Source: an uncultured Coleofasciculus sp.
Lineage (GTDB): Bacteria > Cyanobacteriota > Cyanobacteriia > Cyanobacteriales > Coleofasciculaceae
Length of the DNA stretch: 21,611 bases
Direction of reading: 5' to 3'
Assembly (NCBI GenBank): GCA_902805485.1
Contig: CADCTM010000910.1
Span: forward strand, 1-21,611
The notes below the pieces were generated by a model, which worked only from the letters and a program-made list of their open reading frames with translations, did not search any database and was not told where the DNA came from. Positions 6,731 through 14,872 of this stretch are shown one piece after another; position 1 is the stretch's first letter, and each line of letters opens with the position of its first letter. A program made the translations under genes and the position numbers.

Positions 6731-8698
6731 TTAATTAATCGTGCCCGTCAGGGGTGAACTCGCACTGGCATAGCTTTTCACCGGAATGCGCCCAGAAAGG
6801 TATGCTAGACGGCCGGCTTCGGTTGCCATGCCCATCGCTTGCCCCATTGCTACGGGATTTTGGGCTAAAGCGATCGCACTATTCACAAGTAACGCATCTG
6901 CCCCTAACTCCATCGCATATGCCGCCTCGCTCGGTGAACCAATTCCCGCATCCACCACCACCGGCACACCCGCCTCTTCAATAATGATTTGGATATTCGC
7001 CGCATTCTTGATTCCTTGTCCCGAACCAATTGGCGAACCCAAGGGCATCACCGTCACACAGCCAACTTCTTCCAAACGTTTAGCGAGTAACGGGTCAGCA
7101 TTAATATAAGGCAATACGGCAAAGCCTTCTTTCACCAATTGTTCTGCGGCTTCTAAAGTCCCAATCGGATCGGGTAGCAAGTACTTGGCATCTGGAATCA
7201 CTTCCAACTTGACAAAGTTATTGTCTTCTTGCCCTAATAACTTTGCCATTTCCCGCCCTAAGCGAGCAACACGTATCGCTTCCTCGGCGGTTTTACAGCC
7301 AGCGGTATTGGGTAGCATCCAAATTTTTGTCCAATCTAGCGCTTCAGCTAGCCCTTCATGTCCTGGGGCTTTAGTTTGGACGCGACGCACGGCAACGGTA
7401 ACAATTTCACTGCCACTAGCGGCAATGCTTTGTTGCATCACGTCCAAGCTGCCATACTTACCTGTGCCTGTCATTAGGCGAGAGTGGAAGGTACGACCGG
7501 CGATGATTAATTTGTCCGTTACCGGGGTTGCTGTGGAGTCAGGAGCAACGAGTGAGGATGTAGGTGACACTGATGAGCGGGGGGGGTGTGAGGGATGAGC
7601 TGGAGCGAGAGAGGATTGTTTATAAAAGCGATCGTAGCGAAAATGATCTAGTAATGGGTCTGATTTTTGCCTGTCAATCCAGTCGGCAATCAGTTGGGCG
7701 GTAATCGGGGCAAGGAGGATGCCGTTGCGATAATGCCCGGTGGCAAAAGTCAGGTTTTCGCAAGGACTACTGCCCAGAATCGGTAATTCATCCGGTGTTG
7801 TCGGTCGAAATCCCCACCAAAATTCTTGAATTCCCCAGTCTTGCAATTGGGGATACAGCCGCATCGCGGCAGCTAGTAGTGTTTGTATGCCTGCCGGCGT
7901 ATTATCAGGCGTCCAGCCCACATCTTCAACCGTTGCACCAATCACAACCCGCCCATCACGGCGCGGCACGATGTAGATGTCTGTACCGTACAACACCCGT
8001 TGTAGAGGTAAGGGTTGATGGTTGCCTGTCGGTGTTTGCAGGGACAACATTTGACCTTTTTTCGGATGAACTGGTATGGGTAAGAGTTGATTAGACCAAG
8101 CACCGGTTGCTAGGACATAATGGTCTGCCTGCAATTCACCGATTGAGGTTTTGACACCACGAATTTGACGGTTTTGCTGCTCAATTGCCTCAACTTCTAC
8201 ACCTTCACGGATCTCCACGCCTAATTCTTGGGCAGCAAGTCGTAGGGTTTGGGCGAGTGCCCGGTTATCAACTTGACCTTCTTCGGGATACCACCAGCCG
8301 CCAAGGACTTCTGAGCCTAGACCAGGTTGATATAAATTAATGCCATCCCGGTCTAGCCAAGTGGCGGTGTTGTGGTGAGTTAGGTTTGATTCTGGAGTGG
8401 TATACACCGGGGCAAGAATGCCGCAGGGCCAATAACCTGTAGATGTACCCGTGAGTTGTTCGAGTTTGTAGCACCATTGCGAGTACAAAAAACGCGATCG
8501 CAAACACAACTCCAACATCGGGCCTGGGGCAATCGCTTCGGCACCCGGTGCTAGCATCCCGGCGGCTGCTAAAGTCGATGCTTGATTGAAGTCTCGGCTA
8601 ACAACCGTAACTCCTGCACCCCGCATTTTTAGTTCTACGGCGATCGCTAAACCGATTACGCCACCGCCGACGATCAGAATGTCACTTACTGCGTTCAT
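6731..8698 (-). CDS. thiO/thiG: Bifunctional glycine oxidase / thiazole synthase (ThiO-ThiG fusion)
   Basis: Makes the thiazole half of thiamin. The N-terminal ThiO domain (about 1-345) is an FAD glycine oxidase yielding dehydroglycine; its FAD-binding GGGVIGLAIAVEL lies at 11-23, and GHYRNGILLAP at 321-331 is the conserved C-terminal FAD contact. A Ser/Pro-rich linker (about 362-394) joins it to ThiG (about 396-650), a TIM barrel that builds the thiazole ring with the Schiff-base lysine K497 in VKLEVIPDAK; GSPIGSG and DAGIG are phosphate-binding loops. The fusion is known in cyanobacteria and would pass the unstable imine directly between active sites. The start is fixed by the FAD motif beginning within ten residues. 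There is no Shine-Dalgarno: an intrinsic terminator sits directly before the ATG. I see no TPP riboswitch (no CTGAGA element). Confidence 0.95.
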   Translation of the reverse strand: MNAVSDILIVGGGVIGLAIAVELKMRGAGVTVVSRDFNQASTLAAAGMLAPGAEAIAPGPMLELCLRSRFLYSQWCYKLEQLTGTSTGYWPCGILAPVYTTPESNLTHHNTATWLDRDGINLYQPGLGSEVLGGWWYPEEGQVDNRALAQTLRLAAQELGVEIREGVEVEAIEQQNRQIRGVKTSIGELQADHYVLATGAWSNQLLPIPVHPKKGQMLSLQTPTGNHQPLPLQRVLYGTDIYIVPRRDGRVVIGATVEDVGWTPDNTPAGIQTLLAAAMRLYPQLQDWGIQEFWWGFRPTTPDELPILGSSPCENLTFATGHYRNGILLAPITAQLIADWIDRQKSDPLLDHFRYDRFYKQSSLAPAHPSHPPRSSVSPTSSLVAPDSTATPVTDKLIIAGRTFHSRLMTGTGKYGSLDVMQQSIAASGSEIVTVAVRRVQTKAPGHEGLAEALDWTKIWMLPNTAGCKTAEEAIRVARLGREMAKLLGQEDNNFVKLEVIPDAKYLLPDPIGTLEAAEQLVKEGFAVLPYINADPLLAKRLEEVGCVTVMPLGSPIGSGQGIKNAANIQIIIEEAGVPVVVDAGIGSPSEAAYAMELGADALLVNSAIALAQNPVAMGQAMGMATEAGRLAYLSGRIPVKSYASASSPLTGTIN

Positions 8699-8700
8699 TT

Positions 8701-8731
8701 AAAAAAAATTAAGACGCGCCTTGACACGTCT
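8701..8731 (-). terminator. Intrinsic terminator abutting the thiO/thiG start
   Basis: On the minus strand AGACGTG (8731-8725) pairs with CGCGTCT (8718-8712) as seven pairs including one G-U, with a 6-base loop. It is followed by TAATTTTTTTT, ending two bases before the ATG of thiO/thiG. It can end transcription of the 8797-9144 gene, or act as an attenuator for thiO/thiG. Confidence 0.75.
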
Positions 8732-8796
8732 ACAGCTCATGCTGGTTACGCTCTCACCAACGAGATCCCAACAACTAAAAATTCAAGTCCCAGGCT

Positions 8797-9144
8797 TTAC
8801 CACAACGCGGGTACAACTTCATTGACATCAGATTGCTCCACCGTTCCCGATTGCTCAGGATCTACCACTGCATTGGGAGCTTGTGTGGTTGTGTTGGGGT
8901 CTTGAGCGGTTGTCGTTGGTTGGTTCGCCCGTTGCACCGCGGTCCGGTTGTTTTGAGCCGTTGTCGTTGGTTGATTCGTTCGCAAAGCTCGTGTTCCGGT
9001 AGCGGGTTGGTTTTGATTCGTGTCTAATTGGTTTGAAGCCCGACGACCTAAAAAGGGATTGCGCCAGCCAGACCAACCAATTGCTGCTCCAGTAAGAGCG
9101 GCAACTAGAACCACCACACCAATTAAGGGAATAAGTTTGTTCAT
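8797..9144 (-). CDS. Hypothetical single-pass membrane protein with Asn/Gln/Thr-rich tail
   Basis: 115 residues, not recognised. Residues 4-24 (LIPLIGVVVLVAALTGAAIG) form one membrane anchor or uncleaved signal. The rest is a low-complexity hydrophilic tail rich in Asn, Gln, Thr and Pro, with NQPTTTAQ repeated twice about 20 residues apart and a matching repeat in the DNA. Such a tail is probably disordered and outside the membrane. An AGG lies close before the ATG. The gene ends in the terminator before thiO/thiG. It shares strand with the gene at 9379-10263, but 234 bases part them, so co-transcription is uncertain. No function can be assigned. Confidence 0.6.
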   Translation of the reverse strand: MNKLIPLIGVVVLVAALTGAAIGWSGWRNPFLGRRASNQLDTNQNQPATGTRALRTNQPTTTAQNNRTAVQRANQPTTTAQDPNTTTQAPNAVVDPEQSGTVEQSDVNEVVPALW

Positions 9145-9378
9145 ACCTGAATCAATGAAACAATTGTGAGTTCGTCAATCTGAAAAAATAATCAGAATTA
9201 ATAGCTAATTATTACCCAAGAGGAGTTGGTGTAATTTCTACTAATCAAGCTTTTTATCACACTTTAGTCCACCCTACCAAATATTGTCCTCAAATCCTCG
9301 CTCGCATTTCCTCAGACTTGGGAAAGACATATTTCTTATCTTCGCTCTAATCAAACACCCAGTTGCACTTCAGGTGTC

Positions 9379-10263
9379 TCAAGAACGCTTGAGTTTGGCT
9401 TGTTTTTGAGCTACCTCGCTGTACTGACGATAAAGAATCATCCGACCTTGAGCCGTCTTGTAACGACTGTCATCTGCCTGTACCGCACCCATTAGATCAG
9501 CCGCCTGTTCCCACTTAGCTGCCACATCAAGCCATTGCGCTGCTGTTTTAACGTTTTGACTAGAAGTCGAGGCTTGTTCCGCCAGCCGTACCGCTTGGGC
9601 AAAGGAATCAGATGCCGTATTCAAGCGGGGTTTTTGGGTCAAGGCTTGCTTTGATGAATCGCTTAAAGAGTTTTGCCCTTGAGTTGCCATCTGGCGGTTT
9701 TGTTTTGGACTTAACCATTGATAGGATAACCAGCCCAGCAAAAGTAAAAGTAAGCTGAAGCCCACACCGCTTATGATGCCGAGTCTGTACGACTTTTTTT
9801 TACGACCGAACTGGGAGGAAACTTCAGGGAAAGCGGGTTCTTTCCTTGGTGTCCTTTGCTGATCTTTGACGCCTTCTGCGATGCGCTTGAAGACGTTCGG
9901 TTTGGCAAGAATTATGTTTTCAGACCAAAGTAACTGATTTTCTGGATCACGCATTATTTCTTCCAGCCAAAGTAATTGTTGCTCTCGCACAATGCGGCTG
10001 TTAATTTTGACGCGACGAATGTTACGCGGTCCAATGCCTTCGAGAATTTGCCGGACTTTCGCCACCAGTTTAGACTGTTCAAGTTGCTCAGGTCTTGCGG
10101 CTTCACACAAAAGTTGTAACGCACCGTCAGCAAAAACGGCACGAGTTCTCACGCCCGCCTCTGCCAATTGTTCGTTAAGGGTTTGAATTATCGCTGCAAC
10201 ACTACCCTGGCGAGCTTGTTTAGCGATGTCATCCATTGGATCAGGCATTTTTCTTGGAACCAT
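9379..10263 (-). CDS. Conserved hypothetical membrane protein, cyanobacterial type
   Basis: 294 residues with no family name I can give with confidence. The N-terminal part (about 10-135) is a soluble alpha/beta-looking domain, with DDIAKQARQGSVAAIIQTLN at its start, probably on the cytoplasmic side. A basic stretch (GRKKKSYR, 153-160) leads into one membrane helix (about 162-185). The C-terminal part (about 205-294) is helical and rich in Ala and Gln (AVRLAEQA, AAQWLDVAAKWEQAADLM), resembling TPR-like or coiled helices. ATG 10263 is the longest start; ATG 10248 (MPDPMDD) is equally possible. A short inverted repeat CTCAAG/CTTGAG (9378-9393) overlaps the stop codon, without a T-run. Confidence 0.75.
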   Translation of the reverse strand: MVPRKMPDPMDDIAKQARQGSVAAIIQTLNEQLAEAGVRTRAVFADGALQLLCEAARPEQLEQSKLVAKVRQILEGIGPRNIRRVKINSRIVREQQLLWLEEIMRDPENQLLWSENIILAKPNVFKRIAEGVKDQQRTPRKEPAFPEVSSQFGRKKKSYRLGIISGVGFSLLLLLLGWLSYQWLSPKQNRQMATQGQNSLSDSSKQALTQKPRLNTASDSFAQAVRLAEQASTSSQNVKTAAQWLDVAAKWEQAADLMGAVQADDSRYKTAQGRMILYRQYSEVAQKQAKLKRS

Positions 10264-10635
10264 GGATTTGGAAGCTGGAGCAGATTTTTTAATTTAGATT
10301 ATCAGCGTTTTGTACTAGCTCCTCTCGGATGTGAGATTATATAGCTGCGTTTGGGTTATTTGCAAGTCCCATTTTTGTCTAGGGTCAGGCGATTTTTGGG
10401 CGATGACTACAATTGCTTGCGTTTAAATTATTTTTTTATCCAGAAATGGGTTAAAGTTTTTTACGGAAATATTAAGTTATATGGTCTCTCCAGGGGCTGG
10501 CACGATAGGACAACTTTTTACTCCAGATTTTAACCACTCCTGCTGGGAAATTGATGAATTTTATCGGGCTTGGCAAGCGTTGTTTTTGTAAAAGTTTACA
10601 ATTAATTCAAATTATCTAGAGAAATTAGGATTTTT
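10264..10635. other. Gene-free stretch before ndhM, with a perfect 16-bp palindrome
   Basis: AT-rich divergent promoter region of about 370 bases. The palindrome TTGTAAAAGTTTACAA (10586-10601) is followed by a possible -10 box near 10612-10617 (TTATCT), then AGGA (10627-10630) five bases before the ndhM ATG. The GTA-N6-TAC core is two bases too short for NtcA. A 60-residue open frame at 10351-10533 does not look coding. Confidence 0.5.
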
Positions 10636-10974
10636 ATGCTGCTAAAGTGCACAACTCGTCATATTCGCATCTATACGGCTCAAGTTGAAAACGACGAACT
10701 CGTTGAAAGTGAGAACGTTTTAACCTTGGACATCGACCCAGACAACGAATTTAATTGGAACGAAGATGCACTGCAAAAGATGTATCACAAATTTGATGAC
10801 CTGGTTGAAGCCTACAGTGGCTCTGATTTAACAGAATACAACCTTCGCCGCATTGGCTCTGACCTAGAACACTTTATGCGATCGCTTTTACAAAGCAGTC
10901 AAATCAGTTATAACCTTGAGAGTCGGGTGCTTAACTACAGCATGGGGCTGCCACAAGTCACTCCATCCACCTAA
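10636..10974 (+). CDS. ndhM: NAD(P)H-quinone oxidoreductase subunit M
   Basis: Small peripheral subunit of the NDH-1 complex of cyanobacteria and chloroplasts, which drives cyclic electron flow around photosystem I, respiration and CO2 uptake at the thylakoid membrane. It is found only in oxygenic phototrophs and has no counterpart in E. coli complex I. The 112-residue sequence matches the family along its length, from LLKCTTRHIRIYTAQVE through LDIDPDNEFNWNEDALQKMY and YNLRRIGSDLEHFMRSLL to NLESRVLNYSMGLPQV. AGGA five bases before the ATG supports the start. It appears to be a single-gene unit, with a palindrome in its promoter region and a strong terminator after it. Confidence 0.96.
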   Translation: MLLKCTTRHIRIYTAQVENDELVESENVLTLDIDPDNEFNWNEDALQKMYHKFDDLVEAYSGSDLTEYNLRRIGSDLEHFMRSLLQSSQISYNLESRVLNYSMGLPQVTPST

Positions 10975-11011
10975 AATCAAGACTTATAAAATGTTCAATG
11001 TTTAATTTTTA

Positions 11012-11036
11012 CCCCGCCGGAAAAGGGCGGGGTTTT
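11012..11036 (+). terminator. Rho-independent terminator of ndhM
   Basis: CCCCGCC (11012-11018) pairs perfectly with GGCGGGG (11026-11032) around a 7-base loop, followed by TTTT. It separates ndhM from the convergent gene ending at 11046. Confidence 0.92.
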
Positions 11037-11045
11037 CTATAAACT

Positions 11046-11405
11046 TTAGCGCCAAGTCCGATTGCCATCTTCGTCAGTACGAGCTTGGCGAATCACATCA
11101 GAGATTTCTTCAGCATCCTTAACGTGATGTAGAGCTTTGTCCTCACCATCCGGTTCTTCAACCACAAAGTATGTAGGAACTTTTACGTGGTCACCTGTAA
11201 TATCAGGAGCATCCACGGCAATTTGTTTCGCTTTCTCTTCAACCGTTTGAGCTTCTGGTTTGATCTTATCGCCAGGATTAATAACCGCATTAGGAGCAGG
11301 TCTTTCTGGCTTATCAAGAGAACCTTCAGCCTTACGATCTTCTTGATCTACTTTATTGTCAGGATTGGTATTGTTATTATCTTTGATTGTTTCTGGCTGA
11401 CTCAT
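11046..11405 (-). CDS. Hypothetical acidic hydrophilic protein
   Basis: 119 residues, no recognised family. It has no membrane segment or signal. The first 70 residues are rich in Asp, Glu, Asn, Lys and Pro (for example NNNTNPDNKVDQEDRKAEG) and are probably disordered. The last 45 (VPTYFVVEEPDGEDKALHHV, then DAEEISDVIRQARTDEDG and a terminal NRTWR) look like a small folded part. GGAG five bases before the ATG is a clear ribosome site and supports a real gene. Its 3' end faces the ndhM terminator. Another small minus-strand gene lies 165 bases upstream, with no obvious link. Confidence 0.7.
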   Translation of the reverse strand: MSQPETIKDNNNTNPDNKVDQEDRKAEGSLDKPERPAPNAVINPGDKIKPEAQTVEEKAKQIAVDAPDITGDHVKVPTYFVVEEPDGEDKALHHVKDAEEISDVIRQARTDEDGNRTWR

Positions 11406-11570
11406 AAAAACTCCAAACGCTTTTAATGATTTATATTCACAGGTTGATAATAAAGAAAAACAGCTAGAGATCGCCTCTTTCTGTAGTGGTAATTAGCAAG
11501 GTTGAGGGCTAAGTCACTTTTTGTAGAAAACTAGTCGAACTTGAAAAAAAAAGAGAAAAACCTAAACGAT

Positions 11571-11834
11571 TCAGCCCAAGGGATGACCAGGCGATCGCTT
11601 TCTCTTGATAAATTGCCGGAGTGACGTGCGACGATTTGCCAAAAAGCGACTCCAAAATCCTGGAAGAAAATCATCCATTGTTCCCGCCAGCGCCCAAAAC
11701 TCCAAATTAATCATTTTGGCTCGCAGCTTATGAGAACGCTTGAGTTTAGTAATTTGCTGCTTAACCTCAACGCTAGTTGAGGAATTGATCTCGGCGCAGG
11801 AATTATTTAAGGCATCAAAATCAGACTTAGGCAT
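11571..11834 (-). CDS. Small hypothetical protein, basic C-terminus
   Basis: 87 residues, not recognised. The middle (SHKLRAKMINLEFWALAGTM) is amphipathic and the end (FWSRFLANRRTSLRQFIKRK) strongly basic, suggesting nucleic acid or membrane-surface contact. It could equally be a small cytosolic partner protein. No Shine-Dalgarno precedes the ATG. On the minus strand the region after the stop is T-rich without a strong hairpin. Composition looks protein-like rather than random, but the gene call rests on that alone. Confidence 0.5.
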   Translation of the reverse strand: MPKSDFDALNNSCAEINSSTSVEVKQQITKLKRSHKLRAKMINLEFWALAGTMDDFLPGFWSRFLANRRTSLRQFIKRKRSPGHPLG

Positions 11835-12023
11835 GATGATTAGCTACGAGACTTGCCGTAGCGGATAAACTGAGGGAGAGGGAATTGAGCCGTGGCGTTC
11901 AAAAAAACATTTGGGTTTCTCCAGGAACCATCTGTTTTTAATCTAAAACCTCAACCCAAATTAGTCGAGCTTGGGTAATTCTCTTACCTAAGAAATCTTT
12001 ACATCGCAAAGGTTGATCAGAGA

Positions 12024-12287
12024 TTGTCTACAGAAAAATCTTTAAACCCGTGGAACTACAAGCCTTGGTGGTGTCAGCCTTGGTCAATCTTATTGACCGG
12101 AATCGCAATTGTTACGGTAAGCTGGACAATTGCCAAAACAGTTTGGCTAACCGTCCTAATTTCCCTACCAATTTTGGTGTGGTGGACATACTTTTTAGTA
12201 ATTTGGCCTGAGTTGATCAGGCAGAGTGGAATTCTGGAAAATAATCAGCAACCCCCTCACGATTCTCCTCCCCAAGTAGGAGATTAA
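12024..12287 (+). CDS. Small two-helix membrane protein (resembles DUF6737)
   Basis: 87 residues beginning at a TTG codon. WNYKPWWCQPWSILLTGI near the N-terminus leads into two hydrophobic segments (about 20-38 and 41-63), followed by a short Pro/Gln-rich hydrophilic tail. The pattern recalls small cyanobacterial membrane proteins listed as DUF6737; that name is from memory and less certain than the topology. Function is unknown. The TTG start is the only start-like codon close to the conserved part, and the frame remains open somewhat further upstream. The PP2C gene follows 152 bases downstream on the same strand. Confidence 0.7.
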   Translation: MSTEKSLNPWNYKPWWCQPWSILLTGIAIVTVSWTIAKTVWLTVLISLPILVWWTYFLVIWPELIRQSGILENNQQPPHDSPPQVGD

Positions 12288-12349
12288 GCGCAAGAGGATC
12301 AACTTGATCTAGAATCAGACGTTAAAATCTGTAATCAATACACTTTTGG

Positions 12350-12395
12350 CACTTCAATAATAGGGGTTCAGTCTTTTACCCTTAGTAGTGAAGTG
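12350..12395 (+). other. Nested inverted repeat before the PP2C gene
   Basis: CACTTCA (12350-12356) and TGAAGTG (12389-12395) are perfectly complementary. Inside, GGGT (12364-12367) can pair with ACCC (12378-12381). It lies between the small membrane protein gene and the phosphatase start at 12440, and may be a leader structure or a weak terminator; no T-run follows. Confidence 0.4.
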
Positions 12396-12439
12396 AGACT
12401 GATCGCCAAATCATTATCGGCTGAATGTAGCGAATTTTC

Positions 12440-14872
12440 ATGGAAAATCTAGCGGCAACGCTCTACTGCTCTAACACTCGCTGTCAAGCTCCCAATCCCC
12501 TGAGCAATAAGTTCTGCCAGCAATGCCGCACGCCGCTCTTGAGACGATACCTATGGGCGATTGGTCAGGGAATAGACGCTTATAAACCCGGAGAAATCCT
12601 TGCCGATCGCTATCTAGTGGTCGGGCAGAGGGTGCTGCTAGAAACAAAACCCGGAAACCCCCCGGATACCCCCCTAGAGATTCCTGTAGGCATTGCGCCT
12701 TATCTGAGGCTTTCTCCCTATGGATTACATATTCCCCAGGTCTATGGTAGCCTCACACTTGGAGAGAGACGCCGCGCTTCCCAAACCTGGCTATTAGAAT
12801 CAGCACCACTCTCCACGGGTAGTCCTCTGATGGGACGGGAGGCAGCGAACACGGAAGGGCAACTGCTGCCTGAACTAAGCAATGCCTGGAAAGATGCCGC
12901 CGCCATGCGCCAGCTAAACTGGTTGTGGCAGATGGCAAATCTTTGGGAACCCTTGAGCCGTGAAGGGGTTGCTTCGAGTTTGCTTTCCCCCACCCTCCTG
13001 CGAGTTGAAGGTTCCCTCGTCCGGCTATTGGAGCTGCAGCCCGATCCAAAGCAAACACCGAGTTTAAGACAGCTTGGTCAGATGTGGTTACAAGCACTGC
13101 CTGGGCCATCAGCCGCGACGCTGAGTTTTTTCCAACAACTGTGTAATCAACTGGTAGAAGGGCAGATTGGGACATCACAGGAGCTAATCGGACTCCTGGA
13201 TCGCGCTCTTAAAGACTGTGGGCGATCGCAATCTCGTACTTATCAAATTTTTACGGCAACCGATAAGGGACCAAGCCGAGATCACAATGAAGATGCTTGC
13301 TATCCACCGAGCGGACAGTCACTTCGCCCAGCAAGTGGTAGTGGTAATGCTTTAGCGATCGTCTGCGATGGCATTGGTGGACATGAAGGCGGCGAGGTTG
13401 CCTCAAGTTTGGCAATTAGCGTCCTTCAGGAGCGAGTCGGAAAACTGCAAACCAACCCCGATCATTACGAGTCGGCAACCTTAACAGAGGAATTAGAACT
13501 AGCTGTCTGTGCCGCTAATGACGCAATTAGTGAACAAAACGATAGCGAAAGACGCTCAGATCGGCAACGCATGGGCACAACGCTAGTCATGGCACGAACA
13601 GTTGCCCATGAAATCTACATTACCAATGTTGGAGATAGCCGAGGTTATTGGATAACTCGCCATAATTGTCACCAAGTCACACTCGATGATGATTTGGCGT
13701 CTCGTGAAGTCCGACTCGGCTATGCTTTGTACCGAAATGCCGTGCAACAGCCAACCTCTGGCTCTTTGGTTCAAGCTTTGGGCATGGCATCATCCACGAC
13801 ACTGCATCCGACGGTACAGCGATTTGTCTTGGATGAAGATGGGGTTTTTCTCCTTTGCTCGGATGGTTTGAGTGATAATGACCGAGTAGATCAATTCTGG
13901 CAAACTGAAATCCTCCCGATTCTCGACGGTCGAGTTGATTTGACCACAGCCGGCGGACGACTGATTCAGATTGCCAATACGCAAAATGGACATGACAATG
14001 CCACTGTTGCCCTACTTCACTGCAAAGTCACCCATTCCCAAGACACAGGACAAACCGCACTATCGCTGCCACACCAGGAAGCCATTTCGCCTCCCATTCC
14101 GAGTGCTGGGTTAACGGCGGTTGGGGCGGCTCCTTCCCAAATGAAAACGCAGCAGTTGACGCCGGATCATGCCAAGCGCAGTCCGTGGGGGCTTTTGCTG
14201 GGCATCGTCTTCCTGCTGCCTTTGAGTGGAGTCCTCGCCTACCTGTTGATACCAGGGATGAATGAATGGGTTGATCCGTTAATTAAGCAGGTGGCGGCTA
14301 ATTTTAGTCCCACTCCTGAATCGACGCCAGCAAGTTCATCCCCACCCCAAAGCCCTGCGTCAAGTCCCTCAGAGGTTGAATCTTTGGAGGCAGCAGCAGT
14401 AATACAAGTCAGTCGTCTCACTGCTAAAAGCACGGAGGAGAAGACTGTGCCCCTTTTGCTACGGCGCGGGCTACCACCCCAAAATCAAGCTGTAGTCGGG
14501 GCGATTGGGGTGGGGAGTGTGTTGCAAGTTATCAGTAAATCACTTGGCCCTCAGCAGGAGGCTTGGCTACAGTTGAGAGTTTGTGATCCTGGTGCAAGTA
14601 AGGTGAGTACACCACAAGCCAAGCCAGCGACAACACCGGGGGCGCGTCCTCAAAAATCATCGGCACAATCCCCTGTTGCCTCAACCCCGAAGCCAGCTTC
14701 AGTTACTTATCGTCAGGTGGAACAAGGAGAGGGCGGTTGGATTAAGGAAGCGGATATTTTGTCTAGTGTCGAGCCAAATTTCACGCCAACGGCTGCCCAA
14801 CGTCGTGAATGTGTGACACCGACAGCTTCGCCTGCTACTAGCCCAACACCAAAAGCGACGCCATCTTCTTAA
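12440..14872 (+). CDS. PP2C-type Ser/Thr phosphatase with zinc ribbon and degenerate kinase-like domain
   Basis: 810 residues. (1) A zinc ribbon, C10, C15, C26, C29 (CxxxxC...CQQC), as in cyanobacterial four-Cys-prefix signalling proteins. (2) Residues about 50-262 follow the outline of a Ser/Thr kinase: GEILADRYLV like an N-lobe start, LLSPTLLRVEGSLVRLLEL where the catalytic and DFG loops would be, SLRQLGQMWLQAL like the helix after the activation loop. The glycine loop, HRD and DFG are absent, so it should be inactive. (3) A PP2C phosphatase (about 266-530) with metal ligands intact: NED at 283-285, DGIGGHEGG (D310), GDSRG (D399), SDGLSD (D475), GHDN (D519). (4) One membrane helix (about 583-605). 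(5) A Ser/Pro-rich tail around a bacterial SH3-like segment (about 655-712 and 765-773), interrupted by a Pro/Thr insert. The phosphatase would face the cytoplasm. Its substrate is unknown. Confidence 0.88.
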   Translation: MENLAATLYCSNTRCQAPNPLSNKFCQQCRTPLLRRYLWAIGQGIDAYKPGEILADRYLVVGQRVLLETKPGNPPDTPLEIPVGIAPYLRLSPYGLHIPQVYGSLTLGERRRASQTWLLESAPLSTGSPLMGREAANTEGQLLPELSNAWKDAAAMRQLNWLWQMANLWEPLSREGVASSLLSPTLLRVEGSLVRLLELQPDPKQTPSLRQLGQMWLQALPGPSAATLSFFQQLCNQLVEGQIGTSQELIGLLDRALKDCGRSQSRTYQIFTATDKGPSRDHNEDACYPPSGQSLRPASGSGNALAIVCDGIGGHEGGEVASSLAISVLQERVGKLQTNPDHYESATLTEELELAVCAANDAISEQNDSERRSDRQRMGTTLVMARTVAHEIYITNVGDSRGYWITRHNCHQVTLDDDLASREVRLGYALYRNAVQQPTSGSLVQALGMASSTTLHPTVQRFVLDEDGVFLLCSDGLSDNDRVDQFWQTEILPILDGRVDLTTAGGRLIQIANTQNGHDNATVALLHCKVTHSQDTGQTALSLPHQEAISPPIPSAGLTAVGAAPSQMKTQQLTPDHAKRSPWGLLLGIVFLLPLSGVLAYLLIPGMNEWVDPLIKQVAANFSPTPESTPASSSPPQSPASSPSEVESLEAAAVIQVSRLTAKSTEEKTVPLLLRRGLPPQNQAVVGAIGVGSVLQVISKSLGPQQEAWLQLRVCDPGASKVSTPQAKPATTPGARPQKSSAQSPVASTPKPASVTYRQVEQGEGGWIKEADILSSVEPNFTPTAAQRRECVTPTASPATSPTPKATPSS

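Noticed and set aside
8699..8796. TPP riboswitch before thiO/thiG
   Set aside because: No CTGAGA element or other conserved THI-box parts on the minus strand; the space holds a terminator.
10351..10533. 60-residue open frame before ndhM
   Set aside because: Aromatic- and basic-rich sequence with no family likeness and no ribosome site, lying in an AT-rich promoter region.
11054..11063. Second copy of AAGTCCGATT, the outer arm of the nirA-narB hairpin
   Set aside because: It lies inside coding sequence without a complementary arm, and one chance match of a 10-mer in this window is not remarkable.
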